Origin: Flagellimonas aequoris
GTDB lineage: Bacteria > Bacteroidota > Bacteroidia > Flavobacteriales > Flavobacteriaceae
Assembly: GCF_003584165.1 (NCBI RefSeq)
Contig: NZ_QXFJ01000030.1
Location: 846,222 to 910,221 of the forward strand
Reading direction: 5' to 3'
Length of the DNA stretch: 64,000 bases
Under the pieces are notes generated by a model, which was given only the letters and a program-made list of their open reading frames with translations, had not been told where the DNA came from and made no database searches. Each line of letters opens with the position of its first letter. The stretch's first letter is position 1. Shown piece after piece: positions 25,125 through 34,105 of this stretch. A program made the translations under genes and the position numbers.

Positions 25125-26690
25125 ATGAAAAGTCCGAACTATAGCGATGATCCCGAACACTATAAACGGTTGATCGCCAAGATCAACGAGGAGGTCAATT
25201 TTCCCATGTACTTGCACCAAAAAGGTTATCAACTCATAAGCAAAAGTGCAGGTTCCATGGAGTTTCAAAATGACGAAGATCGGATCGTACTGCAAACGAA
25301 GAGAAATCCCGTTACCTATTTCAACCGGAATGACTCCTATGATAGAGGGCTGTTCTTTAAATACCTGATGCAACGCAGCGAAAATTTTTATAAAGCCGTG
25401 CAGGCGGGGCTGGAAATCGCCGCTAGAGCCTATGGCCTGGAACATACCGCTTTGCGGGCCAATAAACCGAACACCTTTGTGAAATCCTTGGAAGATAACT
25501 ACAATATCGTGCCCTTGCGGAATTCCCTATATTTGAGGGTACAGCGAAGTATTTCCAGAAAAATGCTAAACACCGAAGCATTTAAGGGGCGAATTTTTAA
25601 CGCCTATCACATTCGGGACAATGGCGGAAAAATCGCCAATATTGCCTTTCCGAAATACGATTTGGAAGGAAACGCAAAAAACTACATCCTCTACAACAGA
25701 CCCTACCGAAGTAAAAAGGACAATGAAATCAAAAAGTTTCGATTGGTACTGAACCGGAAAGACCATTTTTTGTTTCATTCCAAGCCTATTGACCGACCTG
25801 CTCGCATACTATTCGGGGAAAGTGGTATCGACCTGCTGTCCTATCACGAGCTTTACGGAAAACCCGATAATTTTTACGTGTCCTTTGGGGGAAATGTGTA
25901 CCAAGAAAAATTGCACTTCTTCGTTCAACTGATCGAACCAATACTGCAAACCAAGAAAACAGAACTGATATCCATCACGGACAACGACCTCAAAGGCCAT
26001 GAGTTCGACCTAAAGATCTTTACTGCGGTCATCAATCGGTACAATCCGAACATCTATATAGAAACCGTATTTCGGTCGGGCAAAGTGAGTATGGGCATTC
26101 ATTATAGCGAAAAAGTCAGGGGGCAATTGGCCCGTCATACGACTATTCTAAACGAAAAATTGACTTCCGATATAGAAAAGGACTATTTGGTTTTTGACCT
26201 TGTACGCTGTGTCGGGTTCTCGGACAAGATCCTTTTGGAGTTCTCCCTTAACGAAGTAGTCAACACTCCACATATCGAACAAAAGCAAAACGTGTTCAAA
26301 ACCTTGCTGAATACGGTTAATGCGCTATATCTGCCTTTTCAGACCAACCTCCACAAATCGCAGGGAAAAGACTGGAACGATGACCTTCGCGCTTCCAAAA
26401 GCATAACATACCTAAAAATGGACGCAGTTGTTCCAAATGTTATCGCGGTTGGGGATAAAATCGAACTGCATACGGCCAAAGGCCCTGAAGGTGGTACTAA
26501 CCAAGGTTTAGTAAAATCCATAAAGAAAAATGGTGTGGTATGCGACTTTGGCTTGAGCTATACCTATGCCATTCCATATTCTGCCATACACTCCCATTTT
26601 AAGAAAAGTACCGCAAAACTTGTCGAATGGGACAACGAAACATCGAAAACAAATTCAAAAAACAATAACTTACAAAACATTCTGTCATGA
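25125..26690 (+). CDS. Toprim-domain DNA primase-like protein
   Basis: The 521-residue protein has a small N-terminal zinc-free domain that starts KSPNYSDDPEHYKRLI and a Toprim-like core: ARILFGESGIDLLSYHELYG (the acidic E of motif GES) and ELISITDNDLKGHEFDLKIF, the D-x-D of Toprim. This layout is that of plasmid and transposon primases that start second-strand synthesis after transfer. The C-terminus (KLVEWDNETSKTNSKNNN) is low-complexity. The stop overlaps by 4 bases the start of the next small gene (26687-26690). A TraP-like function in conjugation is an inference. Confidence 0.65.
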   Translation: MKSPNYSDDPEHYKRLIAKINEEVNFPMYLHQKGYQLISKSAGSMEFQNDEDRIVLQTKRNPVTYFNRNDSYDRGLFFKYLMQRSENFYKAVQAGLEIAARAYGLEHTALRANKPNTFVKSLEDNYNIVPLRNSLYLRVQRSISRKMLNTEAFKGRIFNAYHIRDNGGKIANIAFPKYDLEGNAKNYILYNRPYRSKKDNEIKKFRLVLNRKDHFLFHSKPIDRPARILFGESGIDLLSYHELYGKPDNFYVSFGGNVYQEKLHFFVQLIEPILQTKKTELISITDNDLKGHEFDLKIFTAVINRYNPNIYIETVFRSGKVSMGIHYSEKVRGQLARHTTILNEKLTSDIEKDYLVFDLVRCVGFSDKILLEFSLNEVVNTPHIEQKQNVFKTLLNTVNALYLPFQTNLHKSQGKDWNDDLRASKSITYLKMDAVVPNVIAVGDKIELHTAKGPEGGTNQGLVKSIKKNGVVCDFGLSYTYAIPYSAIHSHFKKSTAKLVEWDNETSKTNSKNNNLQNILS

Positions 26691-26944
26691 AGACCATGGA
26701 ACCATTATCCGAAGAATTAAAGGACAATCAATACTACGTTTCCCTTTTAGACGCACTTATCGAGGAAAACGATATGGAACTAAAGCACCGTTTGCAAAAA
26801 GCGGATACCTATGCCCGGTTCATCAATGAGCAGGCAGGCCTTTTAATGGACGAGACCATCGATCATATCGAAAAAAATGAGGTCGCCATCCCTATCGCCT
26901 CCTCTTTGGTGATCCAACAATGGAAGGAGCGGATGTTCCGATAA
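26687..26944 (+). CDS. Small ICE protein
   Basis: The 85-residue, mostly helical protein begins MKTMEPLSEELKDNQYYVSLLDALI. The NQYYVSLLDAL start and the following helical part resemble the short DUF1896-type proteins of Bacteroidetes elements, but the match is weak. It overlaps the primase-like gene by ATGA and ends 36 bases before the coupling-protein gene. Probably a small accessory factor of the same operon. Confidence 0.45.
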   Translation: MKTMEPLSEELKDNQYYVSLLDALIEENDMELKHRLQKADTYARFINEQAGLLMDETIDHIEKNEVAIPIASSLVIQQWKERMFR

Positions 26945-26980
26945 TCCCGGAACGAACTTTCAAATTCCCAAGGTTTCGTC

Positions 26981-29524
26981 ATGAACGACAAGAATCTCGC
27001 ATTTTCGGCTATGTTATTATCCGTGGCTGTCTTTACCCTTATCGGGTTTATGGCCTATTATCCTATTTTGCAATACCAGCAATGGGATTCCAAACTCTCT
27101 GAAATCGGCTACCATTTTTTATTGCGTTTTGAGGCCTTACAACGACCCTTGCACAGCCGTGGGCTGTTGTTGATGTGCATCTTGGGCGCGGTCATGCTCT
27201 ACAATCCCAGAAAAAGGGAAGGGAAGTCATTTCTTACAGGCCTCCTATATTTCGGCCTAGGTGTTCTGTTGCTATTGCTAACGGGCTATTTGGCACCGGC
27301 CAACTTGGGGCTGTTCTGGTGTTCCGCAGTTTTGTACATACTCGGGTTCATTTTCGCGGTCTCAGGCGCAGTACACCTTTTTCAGGTAATGGATTATGGT
27401 AACGAGGCCGAGGACGACCCGTTCAACGACAAGAACGAGACCTTTCGGCAGACCGAAAAACTTGTGGACACCCCATACTCCGTCAACATACCCTATGAAT
27501 ACCGTCATAAAGGAAAACTACGGAAGGGTTGGATCAATTTCGTAAACCTCTTTCGCGCGCTCTTGATTATCGGTACACCTGGTAGTGGCAAGTCCTTTGC
27601 CTTGATCGAGGAAATCATCGAGCAGTTTATAGAAAAGGGATTTACGCTGCTGATCTATGATTTTAAGTTCGATACCCTGAGCAAAATCGCCTATAACTAT
27701 TGGATGCGAAAAAAGGAAAGACTAATGGCCGCAAAGTCAGACGAACTTATCGAACTGCCCGAATTCTATACCCTGAGCTTTGACGATATCGAAAAATCGC
27801 ATCGCTGCAACCCCATCGACCCCTACTTGATGCGCAACCAGACCGATGCCGCAGACGCCGCGACCATCATCATGAAGAATCTGAACAAGGACTGGATCAA
27901 GCGCAGCGATTTCTTCTCTAAAAGTGCCATTAGTTTTGTTTCTGGGCTGATATGGTACTTGAAGAAAAAATCGGAGGAAACGGGCAAGAACATCTGCACC
28001 CTACCCCACGTGATTACCCTTTCCACGGTCAATATTGAATATTTATTGACCATTATGATGCGTGAGGTAGAGGTACGCAGCCTGATGATTCCCTTTAAGG
28101 ATGCCATGGAACGACAGGCGGGCCAGCAATTGGCGGGACAGACCGCAAGTGCACAGATATCCCTATCGATGTTGGCCAACAAGGAAATCTACTATATCAT
28201 GACCGGCAACGATTTTAGGTTGGACATCAATAACCCAAAGAAACCCAAGATCGTCTGTATCCAGAACAATCCTGATCGCTCGGAAATCTACGCTGCACCA
28301 ATAGGTCTTTATATCAACAAAATATTACAGGTGGTCAACAAACCTGGCGGAAGGCCTTTGGGATTGATTTTGGACGAACTGCCCACCGTATTCATTATGG
28401 GATTACGAAAAATTATCGATACCGGAAGGTCGCATTATGTGGCCACCGTGCTTGGTATTCAGAGTATAACCCAATTGATTGCGGACTACGGCAGGGAACT
28501 GGCCGAGGTCATTTTCGATAACTGCTCCAATGTGTTCAGCGGTGCTGCCAAAGGGGAAACGGCTCGGCGTATCAGCGATATTTTCGGGCGTATCCATCAG
28601 GAAAAAAAGAGCAAGGCCGTTTCCAATAACGATACCACGGTCAATTTCAGCACGATACTTTCCGAATTACTGCCGAAAAGTAAGATCACAAGCATGTCCA
28701 CAGGGCATTTCGGGGGCATCGTGGCGGATACCTTTGAACATCCAATCGAACAGAAATTATGTTTTGGGCTGCTCAGGCCCAACATGGCTTCAAAGAAGAT
28801 TCAGGGAAAATATGAAATCCCGAACCATGCCGATTTTAGGAGCAAGAACCATAGCGAATTTGTCAAGGATCGTTTGAAATTAATGCAGACTCTTGATTTT
28901 CATGCAACCATCCAAAAAATTGATTGTAATCAATTGGACTATCTCGGTTTCTACAAGTACTATATCGACGCATTTGCCGAAAAGCACTATCCGAACAGCA
29001 TAAAACGGGTGCAGTTCATCAAATTGGCACGCGAACTCAAATTGTACGACCATTTGCAGGCATTGGACGGGCATATTAATAAAAAGGAGGGAACCGAGGA
29101 CACCTTGAAACTCTTCCTTGCAACATTGGTGGACAGGATGTTCGTCAATAAGGAAATCGAACGGATACTTGATGCCAATTTCCTAAAAGTCATTCAGGAT
29201 ATTGACGATCTGGTAACCGAGGAATATGAAATTTGCACGGGGAAAAAACCGGAATTTACTGTATTCGACAAAGCAAAAACGGGCGACCAGATCGGCGAAT
29301 CCTTGGAAAAGGAAGAGGAGATCGCTCAAAATTTTATGAAACATTATAAAAAACGTCCCAGTAGGGAGTTGGCGGATGCGTTCAGGAAAGCACATGAAAT
29401 CCCTACATTTGAAAGGGTCTCGGCGGTTAAAGAAACAGAAGTAGTCGATAACCCCAATATTGGGGATTTAGGCGATCTATATTCAAGTTATCCCGCGGAA
29501 ATGGTAGATGAACAAACACAATAA
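26981..29524 (+). CDS. mobC: Type IV coupling protein (VirD4/TraG-like, MobC)
   Basis: The 847-residue protein is the coupling ATPase that links the relaxosome to the secretion channel in the inner membrane. It has four hydrophobic segments in the first 140 residues (LAFSAMLLSVAVFTLIGF and three more). Walker A IIGTPGSGKS lies at about residues 196-205 and the Walker B region GLILDELPTVF at about 461-471. IQSITQLIADYG and a second motif with FSGAAKGETARRISDIFG complete the ATPase. The C-terminal 200 residues form an all-helical part. The length suits the MobC family of CTnDOT-like elements. It ends 10 bases before a small regulator gene. Confidence 0.9.
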   Translation: MNDKNLAFSAMLLSVAVFTLIGFMAYYPILQYQQWDSKLSEIGYHFLLRFEALQRPLHSRGLLLMCILGAVMLYNPRKREGKSFLTGLLYFGLGVLLLLLTGYLAPANLGLFWCSAVLYILGFIFAVSGAVHLFQVMDYGNEAEDDPFNDKNETFRQTEKLVDTPYSVNIPYEYRHKGKLRKGWINFVNLFRALLIIGTPGSGKSFALIEEIIEQFIEKGFTLLIYDFKFDTLSKIAYNYWMRKKERLMAAKSDELIELPEFYTLSFDDIEKSHRCNPIDPYLMRNQTDAADAATIIMKNLNKDWIKRSDFFSKSAISFVSGLIWYLKKKSEETGKNICTLPHVITLSTVNIEYLLTIMMREVEVRSLMIPFKDAMERQAGQQLAGQTASAQISLSMLANKEIYYIMTGNDFRLDINNPKKPKIVCIQNNPDRSEIYAAPIGLYINKILQVVNKPGGRPLGLILDELPTVFIMGLRKIIDTGRSHYVATVLGIQSITQLIADYGRELAEVIFDNCSNVFSGAAKGETARRISDIFGRIHQEKKSKAVSNNDTTVNFSTILSELLPKSKITSMSTGHFGGIVADTFEHPIEQKLCFGLLRPNMASKKIQGKYEIPNHADFRSKNHSEFVKDRLKLMQTLDFHATIQKIDCNQLDYLGFYKYYIDAFAEKHYPNSIKRVQFIKLARELKLYDHLQALDGHINKKEGTEDTLKLFLATLVDRMFVNKEIERILDANFLKVIQDIDDLVTEEYEICTGKKPEFTVFDKAKTGDQIGESLEKEEEIAQNFMKHYKKRPSRELADAFRKAHEIPTFERVSAVKETEVVDNPNIGDLGDLYSSYPAEMVDEQTQ

Positions 29525-29533
29525 CATACTATT

Positions 29534-29932
29534 ATGAAAGATATAAATGAAATTATGAAGGCCTCTTCAGAGGATTTTAGTTACATCGGGGAACGTTTGC
29601 GCCTTATACGCGATGAACTGATCGAAAAAGATTCCGGAAACAAACGGGATAGTGAATTTTCTCGAAAAAATCTGGCCGAGCGCTTCGGTATAGACTATTA
29701 TACTCTTGTCAATGTGGAACGAGGGACGTTTTCCTATACCTCCATCAAGATGGTGCTGTACTATTACACCTTGGGCTACAATCCCGCTTGGATCCTTTCG
29801 CCCGATAACGAATTTATAATGAAGCACAATGTCGGCGAAAATGTGGTATACCAGACCGATGTTCAGGAAGAATATCGTGAATTGGAATCTGATATCGTTT
29901 CGGCTTTGATGAAGTTTAAAAAGAAGCTCTGA
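29534..29932 (+). CDS. XRE-type helix-turn-helix regulator
   Basis: The 132-residue protein has an XRE-like DNA-binding region (YIGERLRLIRDELIE, then SRKNLAERFGIDYYTLVNVERG, about residues 17-64), followed by a C-terminal part with YYYTLGYNPAWIL that is often found in regulators of Bacteroidetes conjugative elements. It is encoded 10 bases behind mobC. It could set transfer-gene or mobilisation-gene expression. A palindrome lies at 30026-30052 behind its gene, but it belongs more likely to the next gene. Confidence 0.7.
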   Translation: MKDINEIMKASSEDFSYIGERLRLIRDELIEKDSGNKRDSEFSRKNLAERFGIDYYTLVNVERGTFSYTSIKMVLYYYTLGYNPAWILSPDNEFIMKHNVGENVVYQTDVQEEYRELESDIVSALMKFKKKL

Positions 29933-30025
29933 GCCCATAATGACCCATTTGAGCCCGTTACCTATAGACTAACAAGATTGTGCTTTATGAAACATTTGAA
30001 ACATATAAAAAAACGGACAGCCATT

Positions 30026-30052
30026 TGAGGTATCACAATTTGTGATACCTCA
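30026..30052 (+). promoter_or_regulatory. Perfect 11-bp-arm palindrome ahead of the ORF6N gene
   Basis: TGAGGTATCAC (30026-30036) and GTGATACCTCA (30042-30052) are perfect inverted repeats around AATTT. The core GTATCAC-N5-GTGATAC is repeated exactly in the coding region of the following gene (30263-30281). It ends 15 bases before the ATG, where an operator is expected. Confidence 0.75.
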
Positions 30053-30067
30053 GAACAGTATAAGAAA

Positions 30068-30577
30068 ATGACACAGATATTACCTGAAAACATCGCCGAA
30101 ACCATACAATATTTTAGAGGCCATAAAGTTATTCTGGATTTTCATCTTGCAAAACTTTACGAGGTGGAAAATAGGTCTCTGAAGCAACAGGTCAAACGAA
30201 ATCTTGACCGATTTCCGAAAGATTTCATGTTCGAACTTGAGCCAAGCGAGATCGATGATTTGGTATCACGTAATGTGATACAAAATAAAAGGGTTTTAGG
30301 CGGAGCTGCTCCGATGGCCTTTACGGAACAAGGGGTCGCCATGATTTCAAGTGTGCTGCGAAGCCAAAAGGCATTGGATGTCAATATCGCAATTATGAGA
30401 ACCTTTGTCCAATTAAGAAGATTACTCGAATCGAACAAGGAGTTGGAAAAACAAATATTGTCCATGGAAAGGAAATACGACCAACAATTCAAGGTGGTCT
30501 TCGATGCGATTAAAGACCTTATCGTGCAGGAGAGAAAACCCAGAAAGAGCATTGGTTATAAAGCGACCAAAGTGTAA
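30068..30577 (+). CDS. ORF6N-domain (KilA-N-related) DNA-binding protein
   Basis: The 169-residue protein has a recognisable ORF6N region: IQYFRGHKVILDFHLAKLYEVENRSLKQQVKRNLDRFP (about 12-49), FMFELEPSEIDDLVSRNVI and the FTEQGVAMISSVLRS signature (about 88-102), then a coiled-coil-like C-terminal helix (LLESNKELEKQIL). ORF6N proteins are common in phages and mobile elements and bind DNA. Its function is unknown here, but the perfect palindrome just upstream and the identical half-sites inside the gene suggest that it binds its own operator. It stands between two small regulator-like genes. Confidence 0.85.
   Translation: MTQILPENIAETIQYFRGHKVILDFHLAKLYEVENRSLKQQVKRNLDRFPKDFMFELEPSEIDDLVSRNVIQNKRVLGGAAPMAFTEQGVAMISSVLRSQKALDVNIAIMRTFVQLRRLLESNKELEKQILSMERKYDQQFKVVFDAIKDLIVQERKPRKSIGYKATKV
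30263..30281 (+). promoter_or_regulatory. Second GTATCAC-N5-GTGATAC site inside the ORF6N gene
   Basis: The bases at 30263-30281 repeat exactly the half-sites and spacing of the upstream palindrome (30030-30048). Here they encode VSRNVI of the ORF6N protein, so the match could partly be caused by coding constraint. Confidence 0.5.
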
Positions 30578-30612
30578 GGAACAGGTTATCCTAAAATTAT
30601 AGTATAGTCAAC

Positions 30613-30984
30613 ATGGATTTAAAAAAGCTCATACAGTGTTTGGATGATTCAGAGGTCATCGAATTGCATGATCATCTGGTCGATGTTATTGAAATGTATC
30701 GGGACCGTGAACTTCTTAGGACGCAAAAGAAACCGATAAAGGAATGGTTGCAGGCCAAGCAAGGTGTTTCTTTAAGATTGCAAAATATCCTTTTGAAGAA
30801 CACCCGATATACATCCAGAGTCCCTTTCGATTATTTGGAAGACATTACTTTGTATGATTTTAAAAGAGTCAGGGGAGTTGGTAAAACGCTCATGATGGAA
30901 CTAAGCAATATACTCCGTAAGGATACAACCATTTCTAGAACTGGAAAAATTTGGGATGATCGTTCAGGTCGATTTCGAAACTAA
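30613..30984 (+). CDS. RNA polymerase alpha-CTD-like small protein
   Basis: The 123-residue protein has a helical N-terminal half and a C-terminal half with the alpha-CTD/helix-hairpin-helix pattern: SLRLQNILLKN (about residues 52-62), DYLEDITLYDFKRVRGVGKTLMMELSNIL. In the alpha subunit the corresponding region binds UP-element DNA. A full alpha subunit would be about 330 residues; this one has only the CTD-like part. It could recruit or mimic polymerase at element promoters. The gene stands 35 bases behind the ORF6N gene and converges with the relaxase gene (15 bases between them). Confidence 0.6.
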   Translation: MDLKKLIQCLDDSEVIELHDHLVDVIEMYRDRELLRTQKKPIKEWLQAKQGVSLRLQNILLKNTRYTSRVPFDYLEDITLYDFKRVRGVGKTLMMELSNILRKDTTISRTGKIWDDRSGRFRN

Positions 30985-30998
30985 AGTTCACAACCCAA

Positions 30999-33293
30999 TT
31001 ATCTAAAAAGACCTTTTTTATTTGTATAATCCGTAAGCTCGTCCCTAAAGCCGTTAAACACCTCTTCCTTGTATTTTCCGCTTAAAAGCGAACTGAACGA
31101 ATAAACACTTTTGCGTAAAATAGTCGCCTGTTGGGTATTGATTTTTTGTTGGGACTCAGCGTGTATTTTTTCCCGCAACCCGTTCTTCTTATGATATTCC
31201 AGTGCTTCACGATGTAAATTCGGTCGTACACCCTCATAGACCATCATGTAGGCTGCCCTGCCGTAAACGCCTCTTTCGATAAGATACGAAACCCATAAAT
31301 TTTTAAGATTCATTTGACCGTTTTCGTTTGATATGTTGACGGACTCCATTTGAGCAGTCAAGACAGCATCCAAATCCGTGCTGGATTTTAGATATGCCTG
31401 GGTTTTCGTAGAAAGCGGTATATTGGTTTCATTTTTTGAATAAAGTGAGCGTAGGTAAATTTTCCCTACTTTTTTCTCAAAATAAAACCCTTTGGCATTG
31501 AACAACCTAATATAATCGACGGGCGATTTTTCAAGAGGTAAGTTGAATTGTTCGGCCATTCTGAGATATGCCCTTAAACTGAGTGCTTCAAACTGTTTTT
31601 GGTATTCCGGGTTCATCGATTCATAAAGTTCGGGCAGCAATAAAGGAAGGAAGAAAGAAGTCGCGTTCAAATCCGATGGCTTACTTGATCCGGTTTCTGT
31701 GAGCGTTTCAAGAACTTTCACGTTTTGGTTGATACTACCCGTGGATATATAGGATGAGCCGACTTCTGGCATTTTGTAATCCTCAATAAGTAATTCAACG
31801 GAATGGGCTTTGGAATTACTAAAGAAAACTTTATCCCCGACATATTTGAGACCCAAACCCTGAAGTAGATTAAATGAGAGGCTTTTGGTAGCATCGAACA
31901 CATTGGCTTCCAACACGTTTTTGAATAGTGAAACTCTGTCTTCCAAGGTTTTCATTTCCTTTCTTGATTCGGTTTTGTGGAGTTCCCTACGTGTACCCTC
32001 AAATTCGGTTTTCAGAACTTTCAATAGGTTTTTATTCTTATCCTGGCTCATATAATGGTTTAGGAAAGAATAGCGTTCAGAGCCTGCGATATGAGGCAAC
32101 AAATCCCTCAGATTTTTAGTTATTACAAACTCGGATAACGACCTATTACTTTTGTTGGCTTGTAAATAGGCCTCGTAAAAAGCATTTTTTATGAGCTTTC
32201 GGGTTTCAAGTAAAAATTGCTTCCCGTTTTCGTCCAAACAGGTTGTACCGTTCACATCGTCCTCTAATTGTGGGTGATGGATAAAATCCATTTGGGAGCT
32301 AATCTCGGAGGCTAAGAAGACATAACCTGATTTGTCATAAATGATTAGCTCGTTCAATTGCCTATTCTTTCCGTACGATAATTCGCAGTCTATGTTTTGA
32401 TATGACTTCAGGACATCCGGTAGATCTTCCTGACGAATGCTTTTAAAAAGTTTTAAGGTGGTCATCCATTGCTTTTCCAAGCGCTTTTTGTGCATCGCCA
32501 ATAATTTCGATTTGGAATTCTTTTCAAAAATAGCCACAAGTTTCGGCCCGCTCAATTTCGGATGCACGGTCGACCCGTTTATAAATTGCGTCTTATATTT
32601 TTTTTGGTTATCGATTCCGTAGGCTACCCCTACCCTTCCACTCTCATGGGTCATGGTATTTACGATGATGTGGTAGGGTCTGGCCAACTGTTTTAGTTCG
32701 GCAAAACTGCGCACCTTGTGCTTTTGAAGGAGGCCGTTCATTACATCCTGTATATAGAACCTTGTGCCATTTGAATCATCGGGCTTGAACTGGAATTCCG
32801 GAAATCGGTATATCGGAAGTTCCCTGTGCTGTTTTTGTCGGGTTTGGGGCGATGGCGAAAGACCATAGCGTTTTTCAAGGTACGCTTGCGTTGCCATACT
32901 TCTCCGGTAACTATTGAACATAGAGATCAGGGAGGCAGATTCGGTAACTACCGTTGAAACAAGGTGTATATGTTGATGTTTTGTATCCTCATGAAGGACT
33001 ACACAAAAGGGTTGGTTTCCCAAGCCCATCTCTGCCATATAATCCTTTCCCAGTTGGTAAAAAGTGGCATCGTCTAGCCGTTCGCCATGGGGAAGGTTGA
33101 TCGTGATATGTACATACCTGTTTTCGGTAGCATGGCGTTGGCCTTGAAAATGCAGTACGTTCGCGAAAAATTCAGGCGACAGCCCAAATTCCGAACAGGT
33201 GTTCGGATAGCCTAAAATGATGCTTCCTTCCTTACCGAATACATAGTTCAACACGCCATGTACAGTTTCACGAAACAATATCTTGGCTATCAT
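30999..33293 (-). CDS. mobB: Relaxase / mobilisation nuclease (MobB)
   Basis: The 764-residue protein is the DNA-nicking enzyme of transfer. Its N-terminal domain has the three-histidine metal motif HQHIHL (H106, H108, H110), preceded by a strand RYVHITINLPHGERL (about 60-74). Its start MIAKILFRETVHGVLNYVF is the usual beginning of Bacteroidetes MobB relaxases. The rest is a long helical region of unknown fold. The relaxase cuts one strand at oriT and stays bound to the 5' end during transfer. It overlaps the mobA gene by 4 bases (33290-33293). Its likely target is the region 33677-34566. Confidence 0.9.
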   Translation of the reverse strand: MIAKILFRETVHGVLNYVFGKEGSIILGYPNTCSEFGLSPEFFANVLHFQGQRHATENRYVHITINLPHGERLDDATFYQLGKDYMAEMGLGNQPFCVVLHEDTKHQHIHLVSTVVTESASLISMFNSYRRSMATQAYLEKRYGLSPSPQTRQKQHRELPIYRFPEFQFKPDDSNGTRFYIQDVMNGLLQKHKVRSFAELKQLARPYHIIVNTMTHESGRVGVAYGIDNQKKYKTQFINGSTVHPKLSGPKLVAIFEKNSKSKLLAMHKKRLEKQWMTTLKLFKSIRQEDLPDVLKSYQNIDCELSYGKNRQLNELIIYDKSGYVFLASEISSQMDFIHHPQLEDDVNGTTCLDENGKQFLLETRKLIKNAFYEAYLQANKSNRSLSEFVITKNLRDLLPHIAGSERYSFLNHYMSQDKNKNLLKVLKTEFEGTRRELHKTESRKEMKTLEDRVSLFKNVLEANVFDATKSLSFNLLQGLGLKYVGDKVFFSNSKAHSVELLIEDYKMPEVGSSYISTGSINQNVKVLETLTETGSSKPSDLNATSFFLPLLLPELYESMNPEYQKQFEALSLRAYLRMAEQFNLPLEKSPVDYIRLFNAKGFYFEKKVGKIYLRSLYSKNETNIPLSTKTQAYLKSSTDLDAVLTAQMESVNISNENGQMNLKNLWVSYLIERGVYGRAAYMMVYEGVRPNLHREALEYHKKNGLREKIHAESQQKINTQQATILRKSVYSFSSLLSGKYKEEVFNGFRDELTDYTNKKGLFR

Positions 33294-33676
33294 TTATGCA
33301 GTTTTTCATTCAATAGCTCCATGATTTTCATCAACAATTCGTTCGCTCTTTCTACTTCGCTTTCCAATTTGGCTGACGGACTTCTAAGGTTTTTAGCCCG
33401 TGCCACTGTCGTCAATTGGTTTATGTTAATACCTATTTTGTTGATTTGATAGATCAGGTTGGCCGAGAAATCAGGTAGCTTTTTTTCTTCTACCGCCTCT
33501 TTGTCCAATATCAGGCGTCTTAGAAATGGTGCAGCAATACCGCGCTTTTCAAAATCCAAATCATAGGATGCCAAAATTTTCTTGACCATTCCTAGCTCCT
33601 TATCATTGAAGCGCAACATGATATCATGTTTCCTCTTGTTTTTGCCTAACGGTTTTCTACCTGTTTTTTGTGCCAT
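33290..33676 (-). CDS. mobA: Relaxosome accessory protein (MobA / MobC-type ribbon-helix-helix)
   Basis: The 128-residue basic protein begins with a charged stretch (KTGRKPLGKNKRKHDIML), then RFNDKELGMVKKILASY, and ends with the mobilisation-protein signature IYQINKIGININQLTTVAR (about residues 80-98). Such small proteins bind oriT DNA and place the relaxase. The gene is the first of the mobA-mobB operon, overlapping mobB by ATGA, and its upstream side faces the repeat-rich region that I propose as oriT. Confidence 0.85.
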   Translation of the reverse strand: MAQKTGRKPLGKNKRKHDIMLRFNDKELGMVKKILASYDLDFEKRGIAAPFLRRLILDKEAVEEKKLPDFSANLIYQINKIGININQLTTVARAKNLRSPSAKLESEVERANELLMKIMELLNEKLHK

Positions 33677-33729
33677 TTCGGAGCCGATTTTACTCGCTTT
33701 TGCGTTTTTTCACTTCGTAAGAAGTAGTA

Positions 33730-33748
33730 GTTTTAAGTTACTTAAAAC
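33730..33748. repeat. Perfect inverted repeat upstream of mobA
   Basis: GTTTTAAG (33730-33737) and CTTAAAAC (33741-33748) are separated by TTA. An inverted repeat of this size close to the relaxase operon is typical for the oriT side recognised by relaxosome proteins. It may also be part of the mobA promoter region. Confidence 0.6.
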
Positions 33749-33750
33749 AT

Positions 33751-33908
33751 ATCTTGCAAAATTCTATGAATTTTAATATAAGCTATTATTTTAGCTAAGT
33801 AATTGGTATTTCGACAAGTGTATCGAATCTTGCAAAATTCTATGAATTTTAATATAAGCTATTATTTTAGCTAAGTAATTGGTATTTCGACAAGTGTATC
33901 GAATCTTG
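33751..33908. repeat. 76-base tandem repeat (two full copies plus 6 bases)
   Basis: The 76-base unit that starts ATCTTGCAAAATTC occurs at 33751-33826 and 33827-33902, and a third copy begins with ATCTTG at 33903-33908. The copies look identical. Each contains TTCGA and TCGAA as short inverted halves and an AGCT-N8-AGCT element. The unit is non-coding. It lies between the mob genes and the tra operon. Candidates are oriT-associated repeats, a protein-binding array or a partition site for the ParA-like protein. Confidence 0.85.
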
Positions 33909-34083
33909 GATAAAATACATCAATGCTAATTTTTAAGGAGTTGTTTGACATCTTCTAATTTTCTTTTCAAAGCGTAATCGGTCATTTAGTAGCACTTCCG
34001 CCGGCTGTTTTGGTATATATAAAATCCAAAAAAGTCTCAATCCGTAAATTGAGTGTCAAAAATAGTGATTGGCCAAAAAAGTG

Positions 34084-34105
34084 CATGGGACCTTTTCGTC
34101 CCATG
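34084..34105 (+). repeat. Stable hairpin CATGGGAC/GTCCCATG
   Basis: CATGGGAC (34084-34091) and GTCCCATG (34098-34105) pair perfectly around CTTTTC, followed by GGCTTTT, so it could also be a terminator. A smaller inverted repeat, CTCAAT/ATTGAG, lies at 34036-34053. CATTGAT occurs at 34179, 34503 and 34515 in the same stretch. The 890 bases from 33677 to 34566 hold no gene and are best seen as oriT plus the leader of the tra operon. Confidence 0.6.

Noticed and set aside
33751..33908. Possible CRISPR array
   Set aside because: The unit is 76 bases, identical and without spacers; only two copies and a fragment.
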